The position numbers and the translations under genes are program-made. The notes beneath the pieces are model-generated. The model had not been told where the DNA came from. It did not search any database and was given only the letters and a program-made list of their open reading frames with translations. Positions 1 to 14,917 of a stretch of DNA of 64,000 nt are shown here, in pieces. The DNA is from an uncultured bacterium (lineage in GTDB: Bacteria; Planctomycetota; UBA8108; UBA1146), in the NCBI GenBank assembly GCA_913056395.1, contig CAJXMG010000007.1, positions 1-64,000 on the forward strand, read 5' to 3'. Numbering within the stretch: position 1 is the first letter of the stretch; each line of letters opens with the position of its first letter.

Positions 1-1255
1 TGGCGATTCCGTCACCATCGAGGCCACTGTCACAGGGTTTGATGGTGCCATCCGAATCGGTGTCGACCTGGCAGCTGTCGTCCTGACCATTGAGATCACA
101 GTCGGCTCCGCCGGTCTGATCGACGTCGCAGTCGTTGGCGATGCCGTCACCGTCGAGGTCGCTGTCACAGGGGTCGATGGTGCCATCCGAATCGGTGTCG
201 AGCTGGCAGCTGTCGTCCTGACCATTGAGGTCACAGTCGGTTCCGCCGGTCTGGTCGACGTCGCAGTCGTTGGCGATGCCGTCACCGTCGAGGTCACTGT
301 CACAGGGGTCGATGGTGCCATCCGAGTCGGTGTCGAACTGGCAGCTGTCGTCCTGACCATTGAGGTCACAGTCGGTACCACCGGTTTGATCGACGTCGCA
401 CTCATTCGGGAATCCGTCGCCGTCCAGGTCGCTGTCGCAGGGGTCGATGAACCCGTCATTGTCGGTGTCGAGCTGACAGGTGTCGTCCTGACCGTTGAGG
501 TCGCAGTCGCTTCCGGCGGTCTGATCAATGTCGCAGTTGTTGAGGATTCCGTCCCCATCAAGGTCTGCGTCACAGGGGTCGATGAGGCCGTCATTGTCCG
601 TATCGAGCTGACAGGTATCGAGCTGGCCATTGAGGTCACAGTCGGCACCCGGAGTCTGGTCGATATCGCACTCATTGGCGAAACCGTCGCCATCGAGGTC
701 GCTGTCACAGAGGTCGATGAGACCATCGTTGTCGGTATCGAGCTGACAGGCATCGAGTTGGCCATCGTTGTCACAATCGGCACCCGGAGTCTGATCGATA
801 TCGCACTCATTGGCGAATCCGTCTCCGTCGAGGTCGCTGTCACAGGGGTCGATGAGGCCGTCGTTGTCCGTATCGATCTGACAGGTGTCATCCTGACCGT
901 TGAGATCACAGTCAGCGCCGAGAGTCTGGTCTACATCACACTCATTGGCAATTCCGTCGCCATCGAGATCGGCGTCGCACGGATCGATCAGGCCATCAGC
1001 ATCGGTATCGAGCTGGCAGGCGTCGTCCTGGCCGTCGGCATCGCAGTCTGCTCCGAGGGTCAGGTCGATATCACAGGTGTTCGGGATTCCGTCTCCGTCG
1101 ACGTCCAGATCGCAGGGGTCGATGATGCCGTCCAGATCTGTGTCGATCTGGCAGTTGTCATCCTGGCCATTGGCATCACAGTCCGTGCCTCCAGTCTGAT
1201 CCGGATCACAGGCGTTGTTGATGCCGTCTCCGTCGTCATCCTCATCAGGCGGACC
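1..1255 (-). repeat. 135-bp (45-aa) tandem coding repeat, about 9 copies visible, continuing past the window edge
   Basis: Motif DTDxDGxIDPCDxDLDGDGIxNxCDxDQTxGxDCDxNGQxDxCQx recurs every 135 bp (for example CTGTCACAG at 162 and 297). Confidence 0.93.
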
Positions 1256-3901
1256 AACGAGTGGTACTTCAACATTGTCAAGGGGACCAATTCCGTCTCC
1301 AACCCTGAAAGTGGGCAGGGCGATGGTTTCGACATATTCCACACCTTCCCAAGTCGGGAGCGGTGAGGGCATCAGGTTGACCTGACCCGGGTTTTCAATA
1401 TCCCAGCGAAGAAGCATGGCGCGATCCTCGTGCTGGGTGTTGTGGCAGTGTTCCACATAGCTTCCGGCAAACTCACGGAATCTCAGGGCAACTTCCATTA
1501 CTCCACAACTGTCGACTTCAGGGCCGACGCGGTATACGTCCTTGCGAGCCCAACGTTCCCATTCGGGTGGGGCTTGTCCATCTTTGGACAGGATCTGCCC
1601 TTCCTCGAAGTGGATGTGAACCGGATGGCTCCAGCCGTTGCCGCCATTTTCAATGGTCCAGATCTCAAGGTCTCCCAAAGACGGAGCAGCAGAAACACGG
1701 CGGGGGTCCATGGTGAACCCGGAACCACCGTCGGTCTTGATGGTCCACGGAGCCGAGTCGGTACCGCTACTACGACCAAATTCGAAGTGTCTGCGGGTGG
1801 CGTTGGCGATCTCCTCCGCCGAAGGTCTTGGCAGCGGAATCATTTTCTTGCCACCGACCACGTACTCCGCGGGATTCATGCTCTGGTCCACACCATTGTA
1901 GGCCTGAACACGGAACTCGAGGAACTTGCCGACACAGGGGTCTCCTCCGAGGTATCCGGTGGGAGTTTCGGTCGCCTGATAGGCTCCTGAAAGCACATCT
2001 TCCAGAGGAATCTGGTCTTCTGGTTTTCTTCCACCCTGGTGCTCGAGAAGGTTGACGAAGTAGAGCTTGGTTCCCGGGGCAAACTGGGAGAAGTCGACGA
2101 CGATGTCGTAGCGTTCGGCAATGGCGTGAGTCGGCAGAACACCGCGCTCGGTGCCGAGGGTGCCGTCGAAAGCCACGGCGTGCTCCATGATGTTGCCGTC
2201 ATTGGCGATCATGTGGAAGGGGACACGGGTGCCATTCTGGTCGACCAGAGCAATTTTCAGGTAACGAGAAACCGATCCATTGAGGATGCGGAAACGGTAC
2301 TTTCTGGCTGCCACATTGAAGTAGGGTTTGTACTGCCAGTTCGTGAGCAATTTGTCGCCCATGAAACCGTCAGTGTTGAAGGGGTTGAACCACAACTGCC
2401 CTTCCTGGTCCCAGGCCTTGTCGGCAATGACCAGATTGATGTCGTAGTCCCTGTTACCCCAGTCCAGTGAGGTACCACTGGGGAAGCGAAGGTTGACGCC
2501 GTCGTCGAGTCCTTCGTTACCCCGGTCGAGAGAACTGTAATAGTTCATCATTGCAGCGACGCCCTTGTAGACGTTCTGTGCCGTGAAATCGAGCATGTGG
2601 TCATGGAACCAGTGAGTACTCATCGTTTCACGCCAGTCACCTGGAATGTTGATGATTCCACCGTTTCCATCCGGCATGCCTGCACGGGGATCGGTGGCGT
2701 TGGTGTTGATGGTGTCATGACCCGCGAGGATCACCGGCCAGCGGTAGTCAAAGTGCTGTCCTGGGAAGAAGAAGGCGTTGGTGTAGCCATCACTCTCTGC
2801 GGGATTGTGACCGTTGTGCTCGTGAATAGAGACGGTATGAAGACCAAATCCACGGTTGGCACCGGGATCGAGTGGCAGACCGTTCCAAAGTCTCATCAGA
2901 ACCGGCTCACCGTATCGAACCTTTAGCAGTTTAGGAGGGAAGGTGCCGTCAAAGGTCCAAAGGGCCTCCGGATTCTGAGTCGGCATCAATGGATGGAATT
3001 TTACCTCGAGACCATTGGTCGTTCCGGCGCTGAGGCCGAGACCGTCCGGGTCATCATAGGTGTTGTGGTAGAGTCCACCCGGTCCGAATTCGCAGTCATC
3101 TCCGGAGAGACCATGCTCGTATCCGTGATCCTGCATGGAACCGCGGAATCCAAAGTTGGTTCTGGCACCGGTGATCATCGACTGGAAGACCTTGACCGGC
3201 GGGAACTCGGCCCAGCGCTGGTGAGCCCAGCCTTCACCGGGCGGACGTCCTTCGCAGGGGAGATGTTCACAGGGGCGTCCGAGATAGGATTCAATTCTGG
3301 ACTTCCATGGGTTTTGGGCAAAGTCATTGCTCAGTCGAGTGGTCTCGGCAGTCAGAGGTTGGTCGAGGAACATCTCAACCTGTGCTCCATCCGGACAGTC
3401 TTGTGCGGTCAACTCTGGAGCAGGGATCGGCAATCCATCGACGTCAAATCCACCCCCTGTGAGGGCATTGGCCTCAGCGGTTCCGGGGTAGGGCATCGGA
3501 TTCAACCCAACTTCATTCTGTAGAGTGCCGAACTCCTCGAAGCGCAGCATCTGTTGGTCGAATTCCTGGGCACCAAACATAGGACTGGGAATGCCTCCGG
3601 TTGGCAGGTCAAAAATTCTGCCCTCCAAAAGATTCGCTTCCGGAATGGTGTTGTTCGCCCAGATGAGATCGTGGGTCGCGGGAATTCCTGTTGGTCCTTC
3701 GATGGCGCCGTCCATCATGTAGTGCATGCCAGGTGGAGGCGGGATCAGCTCTTCAGAGATGATCAGTGGAACCAGTCCTGAGTTGTCGACCTGAGGTTCG
3801 CCGACAACGAAAGGGAAAGAAAAGCAGGCACAGGCAAGTATCGCGAAAAATGCCGATTTCCCCCTGGCGGAAATTGAATCGAGAGTTCTCAACATGTTCA
3901 T
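1..3901 (-). CDS. Multicopper oxidase with C-terminal Asp/Cys-rich (thrombospondin type 3-like) repeats; 3' end truncated by the left window edge
   Basis: Reverse-strand reading from ATG at 3901 (alternative ATG 3895) gives MNMLRTLDSISARGKSAFFAILACACFSFPFVVGEPQVDNSGLVPLIISEEL..., a signal peptide followed by sequence closely matching the complete paralog at 5594-10702. The frame stays open to position 1, so it is absent from the ORF track. Confidence 0.9.
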   Translation of the reverse strand, partial: MNMLRTLDSISARGKSAFFAILACACFSFPFVVGEPQVDNSGLVPLIISEELIPPPPGMHYMMDGAIEGPTGIPATHDLIWANNTIPEANLLEGRIFDLPTGGIPSPMFGAQEFDQQMLRFEEFGTLQNEVGLNPMPYPGTAEANALTGGGFDVDGLPIPAPELTAQDCPDGAQVEMFLDQPLTAETTRLSNDFAQNPWKSRIESYLGRPCEHLPCEGRPPGEGWAHQRWAEFPPVKVFQSMITGARTNFGFRGSMQDHGYEHGLSGDDCEFGPGGLYHNTYDDPDGLGLSAGTTNGLEVKFHPLMPTQNPEALWTFDGTFPPKLLKVRYGEPVLMRLWNGLPLDPGANRGFGLHTVSIHEHNGHNPAESDGYTNAFFFPGQHFDYRWPVILAGHDTINTNATDPRAGMPDGNGGIINIPGDWRETMSTHWFHDHMLDFTAQNVYKGVAAMMNYYSSLDRGNEGLDDGVNLRFPSGTSLDWGNRDYDINLVIADKAWDQEGQLWFNPFNTDGFMGDKLLTNWQYKPYFNVAARKYRFRILNGSVSRYLKIALVDQNGTRVPFHMIANDGNIMEHAVAFDGTLGTERGVLPTHAIAERYDIVVDFSQFAPGTKLYFVNLLEHQGGRKPEDQIPLEDVLSGAYQATETPTGYLGGDPCVGKFLEFRVQAYNGVDQSMNPAEYVVGGKKMIPLPRPSAEEIANATRRHFEFGRSSGTDSAPWTIKTDGGSGFTMDPRRVSAAPSLGDLEIWTIENGGNGWSHPVHIHFEEGQILSKDGQAPPEWERWARKDVYRVGPEVDSCGVMEVALRFREFAGSYVEHCHNTQHEDRAMLLRWDIENPGQVNLMPSPLPTWEGVEYVETIALPTFRVGDGIGPLDNVEVPLVGPPDEDDDGDGINNACDPDQTGGTDCDANGQDDNCQIDTDLDGIIDPCDLDVDGDGIPNTCDIDLTLGADCDADGQDDACQLDTDADGLIDPCDADLDGDGIANECDVDQTLGADCDLNGQDDTCQIDTDNDGLIDPCDSDLDGDGFANECDIDQTPGADCDNDGQLDACQLDTDNDGLIDLCDSDLDGDGFANECDIDQTPGADCDLNGQLDTCQLDTDNDGLIDPCDADLDGDGILNNCDIDQTAGSDCDLNGQDDTCQLDTDNDGFIDPCDSDLDGDGFPNECDVDQTGGTDCDLNGQDDSCQFDTDSDGTIDPCDSDLDGDGIANDCDVDQTGGTDCDLNGQDDSCQLDTDSDGTIDPCDSDLDGDGIANDCDVDQTGGADCDLNGQDDSCQVDTDSDGTIKPCDSGLDGDGIA

Positions 3902-4263
3902 GTAAGCACTCCTCCTCTTATATAGATATGTACAGACTCTTCGTTCGCAAAATAACCAACTGATTTTTATGACTTTACTTCATGGAAAACAAACAGATTT
4001 ATCCATGATCATGTATAGTCATTTAATAAACGTGTGACAGGTAAGACAGGTCAGTCATAATTGCTTAGATTTTCGTGCCAATTGCGTTGAGAGATGGCTG
4101 TTAGAGGGATTGGTTATGCTGGAGAGGGAGCTGGTGAGGGGGAGCAAGCAAGTGTTTTGTAGTCGATACGCTTTTACTCTTCATGAAGAGTTTTGTATGC
4201 TTCTTGTCATTTGCGTGTCATGTAAGTGCGGTGGAGGGGGCCGCTTCCCGATGACGTTTCCAT

Positions 4264-4301
4264 AACTGGGAGTCAACGGAAAAGAAACACTCCCAGTTTT
4301 T
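4264..4301. terminator. Hairpin after the SCO1-cytochrome c gene
   Basis: Perfect 10-bp inverted repeat AACTGGGAGT (4264-4273) / ACTCCCAGTT (4289-4298). The T-run is on the + strand only, so its role for the minus-strand gene is uncertain. Confidence 0.5.
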
Positions 4302-4319
4302 CTCTCTCATACGATAACG

Positions 4320-5593
4320 CTATCGCTCACTGCGTTTGCGAGACCTGATAGCCAGAAGACTGAGGCCGACTCCTGAAGCCCACGAAATCAGGGTCAGCGG
4401 ACTTCGTCTTGAGGTGTCTTCTGGGAGGGCTGAGGCTTTTTGGGTGGGCAAGTTTGCTTCAAGAGTGTCGATTTCGCAGGAATCGATACCGGGATTGGCA
4501 GCAATTGAATCCTGCCCTGAGGGTTCAGATTCTTCCTTGAGGACGATTTCTTCGTTCTTTTGACAGCAGTCCATCGGTTCAACCTCCTGCTGGTCTGCGA
4601 TGGCCTGAACCTCCATCACCTTCTTCATGCGTTTGGATTCGACCTTGATGAAATCGAGCAGCATTTCTGCCTCATGCTGAGAAACACGAAGGTTGGGCAT
4701 GGGAAGGCGATTGTAGCTTTCGAAAAGTTGAATTGCGGTGGGATCTTTCTCTTCGAGCATTTTGTCAGGTTCCTGAATCCAGCGAACAAGCCATTCGTGA
4801 GTTCTTCGATCTGAGACATCGAGGAGATTGGGGCCCGGTTTCATGGTTTTGTCAGGGGAGCGGCCAATCTCATGGCAGGTAGAGCAACGAGTCCGAAAGA
4901 TAGATTCCCCCTGGGTCAATTTGCGAATTTCGGGGGCGTCTTGATAGAGATTTCGAGCTTCTGATGGGGCCTTGTAATTGTGGAGCCAGGTACCAATCTC
5001 GGTAGCCAGAATATAAGGGTTCTCGAAGGGAGATTTTTTCATCCAGCGACCGGTTGCCTGATTGCCAATAATCATACTCAGGTTGTGGTCCAGAGGATCT
5101 TTGTTGACCTCTTCGATGTACAAACCCAACTTTCTTCGCAAAAGAATGATGTCTTCTTCATTCCCCGTAAAAAATTCCCAGCCTTCTTCGATTTGATAGG
5201 TCTGCATGTATTTGTTGAGAACCTCAGGGGTGTCAAAAGTGGGATCGACGCTGATCGAATACATGAATACGTCTTTGCCCACCCGATCTCCCAGAATTTG
5301 ATACAGCTCAGACAACTTCGCGGTTTCCAAGGGGCATGCGTCCGGGCAACGGGTGTAGATGAAGTTGATCATGACAACCTTGTCCTTGATCAGATCATCA
5401 AAGAAACGCACCTTTTCACCTTGGCTGGTGACCAGTTCAACATTCGGGAAGTAGTTTTCACCCCAATGGGTGCTCGCAAGGCGTGGGTCCGGTTTTTCAC
5501 CCTTTGGACCCCTGTTTTGATCGAGGCTGGATCCATGAAGGGGTGTCAGGCAGAAAACCGCAGCAAGTAGCAGGAGAGTTTTTTTGAGAGAGA

Positions 5594-5603
<10 letters not shown>
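4320..5603 (-). CDS. SCO1/SenC-family copper chaperone fused to a c-type cytochrome domain, with a C-terminal hydrophobic/basic tail
   Basis: SCO motif YTRCPDACPLETAKL and distal His in DHNLSMIIGN; then FRTRCSTCHEIG (CxxCH heme motif) with downstream MPN; C-term LTLISWASGVGLSLLAIRSRKRSER. Confidence 0.9.
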
Positions 5604-10702
<5,099 letters not shown>

Positions 10703-11020
10703 TCGGACTCCTTCACGCTGAATAACTCGATGTCAAAGAAATAGGACTTCATTGGATAGAATATGTGTCAGTTTGTAAAACAGGTGATTACAACAGTTGC
10801 AAATATTACTTATTGCATGAAGTTTTCAGATGTCATGAGAGTCACGAGCCCAGAGTGAGGTGTTTATTCAGTAGTGGAATGGCTTGAGTTGTCTAGGTGA
10901 TGAAATTCAGGGAGAGAGGTTTTTCAGACCTATGGTCATATCCCTGACTGTTCTATGATCTCTGGTTCAAAGTCCATCTGGCCAGGTCCCCGAAAAGATG
11001 ACTTTCATTTGTTGAAATGA

Positions 11021-11998
11021 GTGAGAATGCGCTCGATCCATTTGAATGACGGTGAACTCAAAGTTTGTGATCGAATGAAACCGAGTTCGGTGAGCGGGAC
11101 CGGTGAAGTTCTGTTGCGGCTGAGATTGGCCGGAATCTGTCGTACCGATTTGGAATTGGTCGCCGGTTACTACCCGTTTTCTGGAGTTCTGGGCCATGAA
11201 TTTGTGGCGGACGTCCTCAGTGGCAGTGAGCGTTGGGTGGGTCAGAGAGTGGTGGGGGAGATCAATGCCTCCTGCTATGCCTGTGATCGTTGCAAATCGG
11301 GAAGTGACCACCATTGTCCCCATCGGACTGTGCTGGGAATCGTTGGACGTGACGGCTGTTTCAGTGAGGAATTCCTCCTACCCGAAAAAAATCTGCACCC
11401 CATTCCTGATCATGTTCCGGACGAGGCGGCGGTTTTTGTGGAACCCTTGGCCGCGGCTTTTCGGATCGTCGAGCAGGTCCAGACATCCCCTGACCAAAGG
11501 TGGCTGGTGGTCGGGGATGGCCGATTGGGACAATTGGTCGCCCGGGTTTTGGCATTGCAAGGGGTGGATTTGACGGTTCTGGGCCGTCACTCCAGAAAAT
11601 TGGAGTTGCTCAACAATCACGAGATCCAAACGACCACGGAGATCGGGGAGGTGTTGCCCGAATCCGGCACGCAGGGGAAGTTTGACTTTGCCGTCGATTG
11701 TGCCGGAAATGCTTCAGGCTTTGATTTGGCGAGAAGATCCCTGCGACCAGAGGGGACCCTGATCCTCAAAAGTACCTACGCCGGGTCACTGCAGATCGAT
11801 GCCTCCGCCTGCGTGGTCGATGAGATCCGGGTGATGGGTTCTCGATGTGGTCCATTTGAGCCTGCAATCGCTGCTTTGGCTTCAGGGGAAATTGATCCCC
11901 GGGACCTGTTGGACGCGGAATTCTCCTTGAATGATGGTCTTGAAGCGTTTGCAAAAGCGGCAGAACGGGGAGTGATGAAAGTGCTTCTGAGGCCCTGA
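11021..11998 (+). CDS. MDR-family zinc-type alcohol dehydrogenase-like protein
   Basis: GHEFVADV, structural zinc Cys cluster CYACDRCKSGSDHHC, nucleotide-binding VVGDGRLGQLVARVL. Confidence 0.85.
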   Translation: MRMRSIHLNDGELKVCDRMKPSSVSGTGEVLLRLRLAGICRTDLELVAGYYPFSGVLGHEFVADVLSGSERWVGQRVVGEINASCYACDRCKSGSDHHCPHRTVLGIVGRDGCFSEEFLLPEKNLHPIPDHVPDEAAVFVEPLAAAFRIVEQVQTSPDQRWLVVGDGRLGQLVARVLALQGVDLTVLGRHSRKLELLNNHEIQTTTEIGEVLPESGTQGKFDFAVDCAGNASGFDLARRSLRPEGTLILKSTYAGSLQIDASACVVDEIRVMGSRCGPFEPAIAALASGEIDPRDLLDAEFSLNDGLEAFAKAAERGVMKVLLRP

Positions 11999-12009
11999 GA
12001 AGGCGGCTA

Positions 12010-12654
12010 TTGGACAAATTCGTTGATTCCATCGGAAACTTCCATAGGGAAAACCCCGGAGGGAGTCAACCGATGAAGATCAAACCCTGGAGCCTCAAAG
12101 ACGCTTCCGATGAAGTGATGATCCCCAGCCGAGTCATGGAGCTGTGGGAGGTCTCTCTCCAACACGGGGAAGAGACTCCGACCCATCAGCACGATGCCCG
12201 TGAAGAGCTGCTGATCGCCCTCGAGGGGCGAGGTGAAGTTCAGCAGCAGGACGGCACTCTGGATCTCTTCCCCGGGCATGTCGTCGTCGTCCCCGCAGGC
12301 ACTCCCTTTTCCCTTCAAAACCGCTCTGGACTGCCGATGAGAGGGCTTCTGGTGGCGATTCATCGTCCCGGACTGGCTCCCCAGGGAGAGGTGGACAAGA
12401 TCAGCGCAGGTGACCTCGAGTCGATGATCGAATCGATTCCAGCCCGTCTGAACAGGGCCGAGGCCTTGCAGTCGATCATTCAACTCTTCGATCTGGCAGG
12501 CCAACTGTCAGAGCAAATTGAGGAGGCGATCGGCCTCGAGACGGAAACGGGGTTGAGAACTCTCGAATCCATTGAGGAACAGGTGATGCAGGCGGTGGTG
12601 GAGATCTCGAGGGCCTGGATGCCTGGGGTCGATCTTCGTCCTCCCCGATTTTGA
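12010..12654 (+). CDS. Cupin-domain protein (start possibly the internal ATG at 12073)
   Basis: Cupin motif HGEETPTHQHDAREELLIALEGRGEV...LFPGHVVVVPAGTPFSLQN. Confidence 0.75.
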   Translation: MDKFVDSIGNFHRENPGGSQPMKIKPWSLKDASDEVMIPSRVMELWEVSLQHGEETPTHQHDAREELLIALEGRGEVQQQDGTLDLFPGHVVVVPAGTPFSLQNRSGLPMRGLLVAIHRPGLAPQGEVDKISAGDLESMIESIPARLNRAEALQSIIQLFDLAGQLSEQIEEAIGLETETGLRTLESIEEQVMQAVVEISRAWMPGVDLRPPRF

Positions 12655-12995
12655 TCAGGCCCGCTGTCCATATCCGGGGAGAACTCCCCCTTTATTTGCA
12701 AATTATTTGTGCAATTGACCGCAATTGGGCCAATTCCCCGCTTTGACAGCGGCCCATCCACGGTGCAAGATATCCTTCTGTTCGGATTGCCCTGCGGTGA
12801 TCCGTACCTGTGATCCCCTGTTGAACCCCATCCCCGCCGACCCAAAGAGTCGGGGAAGCGGTCTCAGGCATGGTTCATGGTGGTTTCCCCTTCGTTTTCG
12901 TTTTGGAAATCGGGCTTTGTCCCCGGGTTTCCCCGACGACGCATCATCGGGCACCGTTGAACAGGTCTGAGATCTGCTGATCGAAGGAAGAAGTC

Positions 12996-13475
12996 TTGTC
13001 AAAGAACACTCCGTATCGACTGATTCAGTCTGTTGGTGTGACTTCGTTCTTGTCACGACTTTCCTTTGAAAAGTGGTATTGCCGGGGGATTCTCACTTTG
13101 TTTCTGCTGATGGTCGGAGCCGGTTGTGCTCCTTCCGTGAGCAGCTCGAGAACGGTTTCTTCGGGGGCGGGGCATTCATCGGGTGCAGGGCAGTGGACTC
13201 CCATCGATCATGCCCGTTCTCAATTGGATTGGATTCGTGGCTCTTCGGGCAGCATGTCGGAAGAGGAGCTGTTTCATGCGATGAATACTCCCTGGAGTGG
13301 CAGTCGCCTGTCCACTTCACAGCGGAAGCAGTGGATTCGAAAGCAGTTGATGAAGGACTCGGGAACGGATGCTCCAGCTTCCCTGTCAGGGGCAAGAGTG
13401 CTGGATCGTCCTTCAGCGATGAGTGCCGCCGTCAACCGGTGGCAAGAGGAAATGAAAGAGAGCAGATCCGACTGA
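12996..13475 (+). CDS. Small putative lipoprotein, uncharacterised
   Basis: Hydrophobic segment followed by a lipobox-like VGAGC; Ser-rich linker. Confidence 0.5.
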   Translation: MSKNTPYRLIQSVGVTSFLSRLSFEKWYCRGILTLFLLMVGAGCAPSVSSSRTVSSGAGHSSGAGQWTPIDHARSQLDWIRGSSGSMSEEELFHAMNTPWSGSRLSTSQRKQWIRKQLMKDSGTDAPASLSGARVLDRPSAMSAAVNRWQEEMKESRSD

Positions 13476-13544
13476 ACCCGGAATCTGAAGCAGAATATTC
13501 AGTATTGAGGCTGAGAGCCTCATTTCATGTAAGGCGGCGATTTC

Positions 13545-14714
13545 GTGAAGGTCACGACAGTCGTCGAAAGTTTGAGAGAAGAGGAAGATATGGCAGAAGC
13601 ACGCAAGGGGAGAGCCGGCGCAGGCAAGGGAAAGCGCGCAGCGGAAGCGAACACCCCGAACATCGAAGGTCTCGACGGCCAGAAAAAGCAGGCCCTGGAT
13701 TTTGCACTGCAGCAGATTCACAAGAAGTGTGGTCAGGGTGCGATTATGAAATTGGGGGACCAGCGTTCCCGTCAGGCCGACGTGATTCCTACAGGAGCAC
13801 TCTCCATCGACAAGGCTTTGGGAATCGGCGGACTGCCCCGTGCCCGAGTGGTCGAGATTTACGGTCCTGAATCTTCCGGAAAGACGACCCTGACCCTTCA
13901 TGCCATCGCCAACGCCCAGAAAAACGGCGGGGTGGCTGCATTCATCGATGCGGAGCACGCCCTCGATCCGACCTACGCTGAAAAGCTGGGTGTAGATCTT
14001 GAAAACCTTCTTGTTTCACAGCCGGACAGTGGTGAGCAGGCTCTGGAGATCGCAGAGATGCTGGTCTCTTCAGGAGCCGTCGACATCGTTGTCATCGACT
14101 CGGTTGCGGCATTGGTCCCGCGTGCGGAACTGGAAGGCAACATGGGCGATTCCCATGTGGGTCTTCAGGCGCGTCTCATGAGTCAGGCATTGCGTAAACT
14201 GACCGGTGTGATTCACCGCTCCCGTACCACGGTGGTCTTTATCAACCAGATCCGTGAAAAGATCGGTGTCATGTTCGGCAGCCCGGAAACCACCAGTGGT
14301 GGTCGCGCCCTCAAGTTCTACTCCTCAGTCAGGATTGACATTCGCCGTATCGGTGCGATCAAGTCCGATGGAGATGTGAGCGGGAACCGGACCGTCGCAA
14401 AAATCGTCAAAAACAAGATGGCTCCTCCTTTCAAGAAGGCGGAGTTCGACATCATTTTCAATGTCGGAATCTCCTACCATGGGGATCTGCTCGACCTCGG
14501 AGTCGAGCATGAGTTGATCAAGCGTTCTGGAACCTGGTACTCGATGGGCGAAGAGCGCATCGGTCAGGGTCGTGAACGGGCGGTTCAATTCCTCAGGGAT
14601 CATCCGGAGATGACCCTGCAGTTGGATGCGGAATTGAGACGCCGGATGTTCCCGGAAATGTTTGCATCCGAAAGTGAGAATGAACAGGCAGAGCCGGAAG
14701 CAGCCCAGTCCTGA
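13545..14714 (+). CDS. recA: Recombinase RecA (start possibly ATG at 13590)
   Basis: Walker [82 protein letters not shown]. Confidence 0.98.
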   Translation: MKVTTVVESLREEEDMAEARKGRAGAGKGKRAAEANTPNIEGLDGQKKQALDFALQQIHKKCGQGAIMKLGDQRSRQADVIPTGALSIDKALGIGGLPRARVVEIYGPESSGKTTLTLHAIANAQKNGGVAAFIDAEHALDPTYAEKLGVDLENLLVSQPDSGEQALEIAEMLVSSGAVDIVVIDSVAALVPRAELEGNMGDSHVGLQARLMSQALRKLTGVIHRSRTTVVFINQIREKIGVMFGSPETTSGGRALKFYSSVRIDIRRIGAIKSDGDVSGNRTVAKIVKNKMAPPFKKAEFDIIFNVGISYHGDLLDLGVEHELIKRSGTWYSMGEERIGQGRERAVQFLRDHPEMTLQLDAELRRRMFPEMFASESENEQAEPEAAQS

Positions 14715-14858
14715 TTCGTTGTTGATCGAGAGATAAATGAAAAGGTGGCAGGCCGAATCGTGTTGCAGGAAGCCGGAGACTTTTCATGGTGACTTTTATG
14801 GCGGACTTCGATCTGTTCAGGTTCCCCGTGCGATGCTGGTGGCCACTTTCAAGACTCA

Positions 14859-14906
14859 AGTGAGATGACTAGTGAGATGACTAGTGAGATGACTAGTGAG
14901 ATGACA
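14859..14906 (+). repeat. Four tandem copies of a 12-bp repeat (AGTGAGATGACT)
   Basis: Copies at 14859, 14871, 14883 and 14895; the last differs in its final base(s). Confidence 0.93.
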
Positions 14907-14917
14907 GGAGTGAAGCG

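Noticed and set aside
1-1255. Possible CRISPR array because of regular repeats
   Set aside because: Unit is 135 bp, has no distinct spacers, and is coding throughout.
386-1366. 326-aa plus-strand ORF (and 900-1199) opposite the left MCO repeat region
   Set aside because: Shadow ORF: the repeat period (135 bp) is a multiple of 3, so stop-free antisense frames propagate. The sense strand encodes the coherent Asp/Cys repeats.
14859-14906. Possible mobile-element footprint from the 12-bp repeats
   Set aside because: Simple tandem repeat with no inverted repeats, transposase or target duplication nearby.
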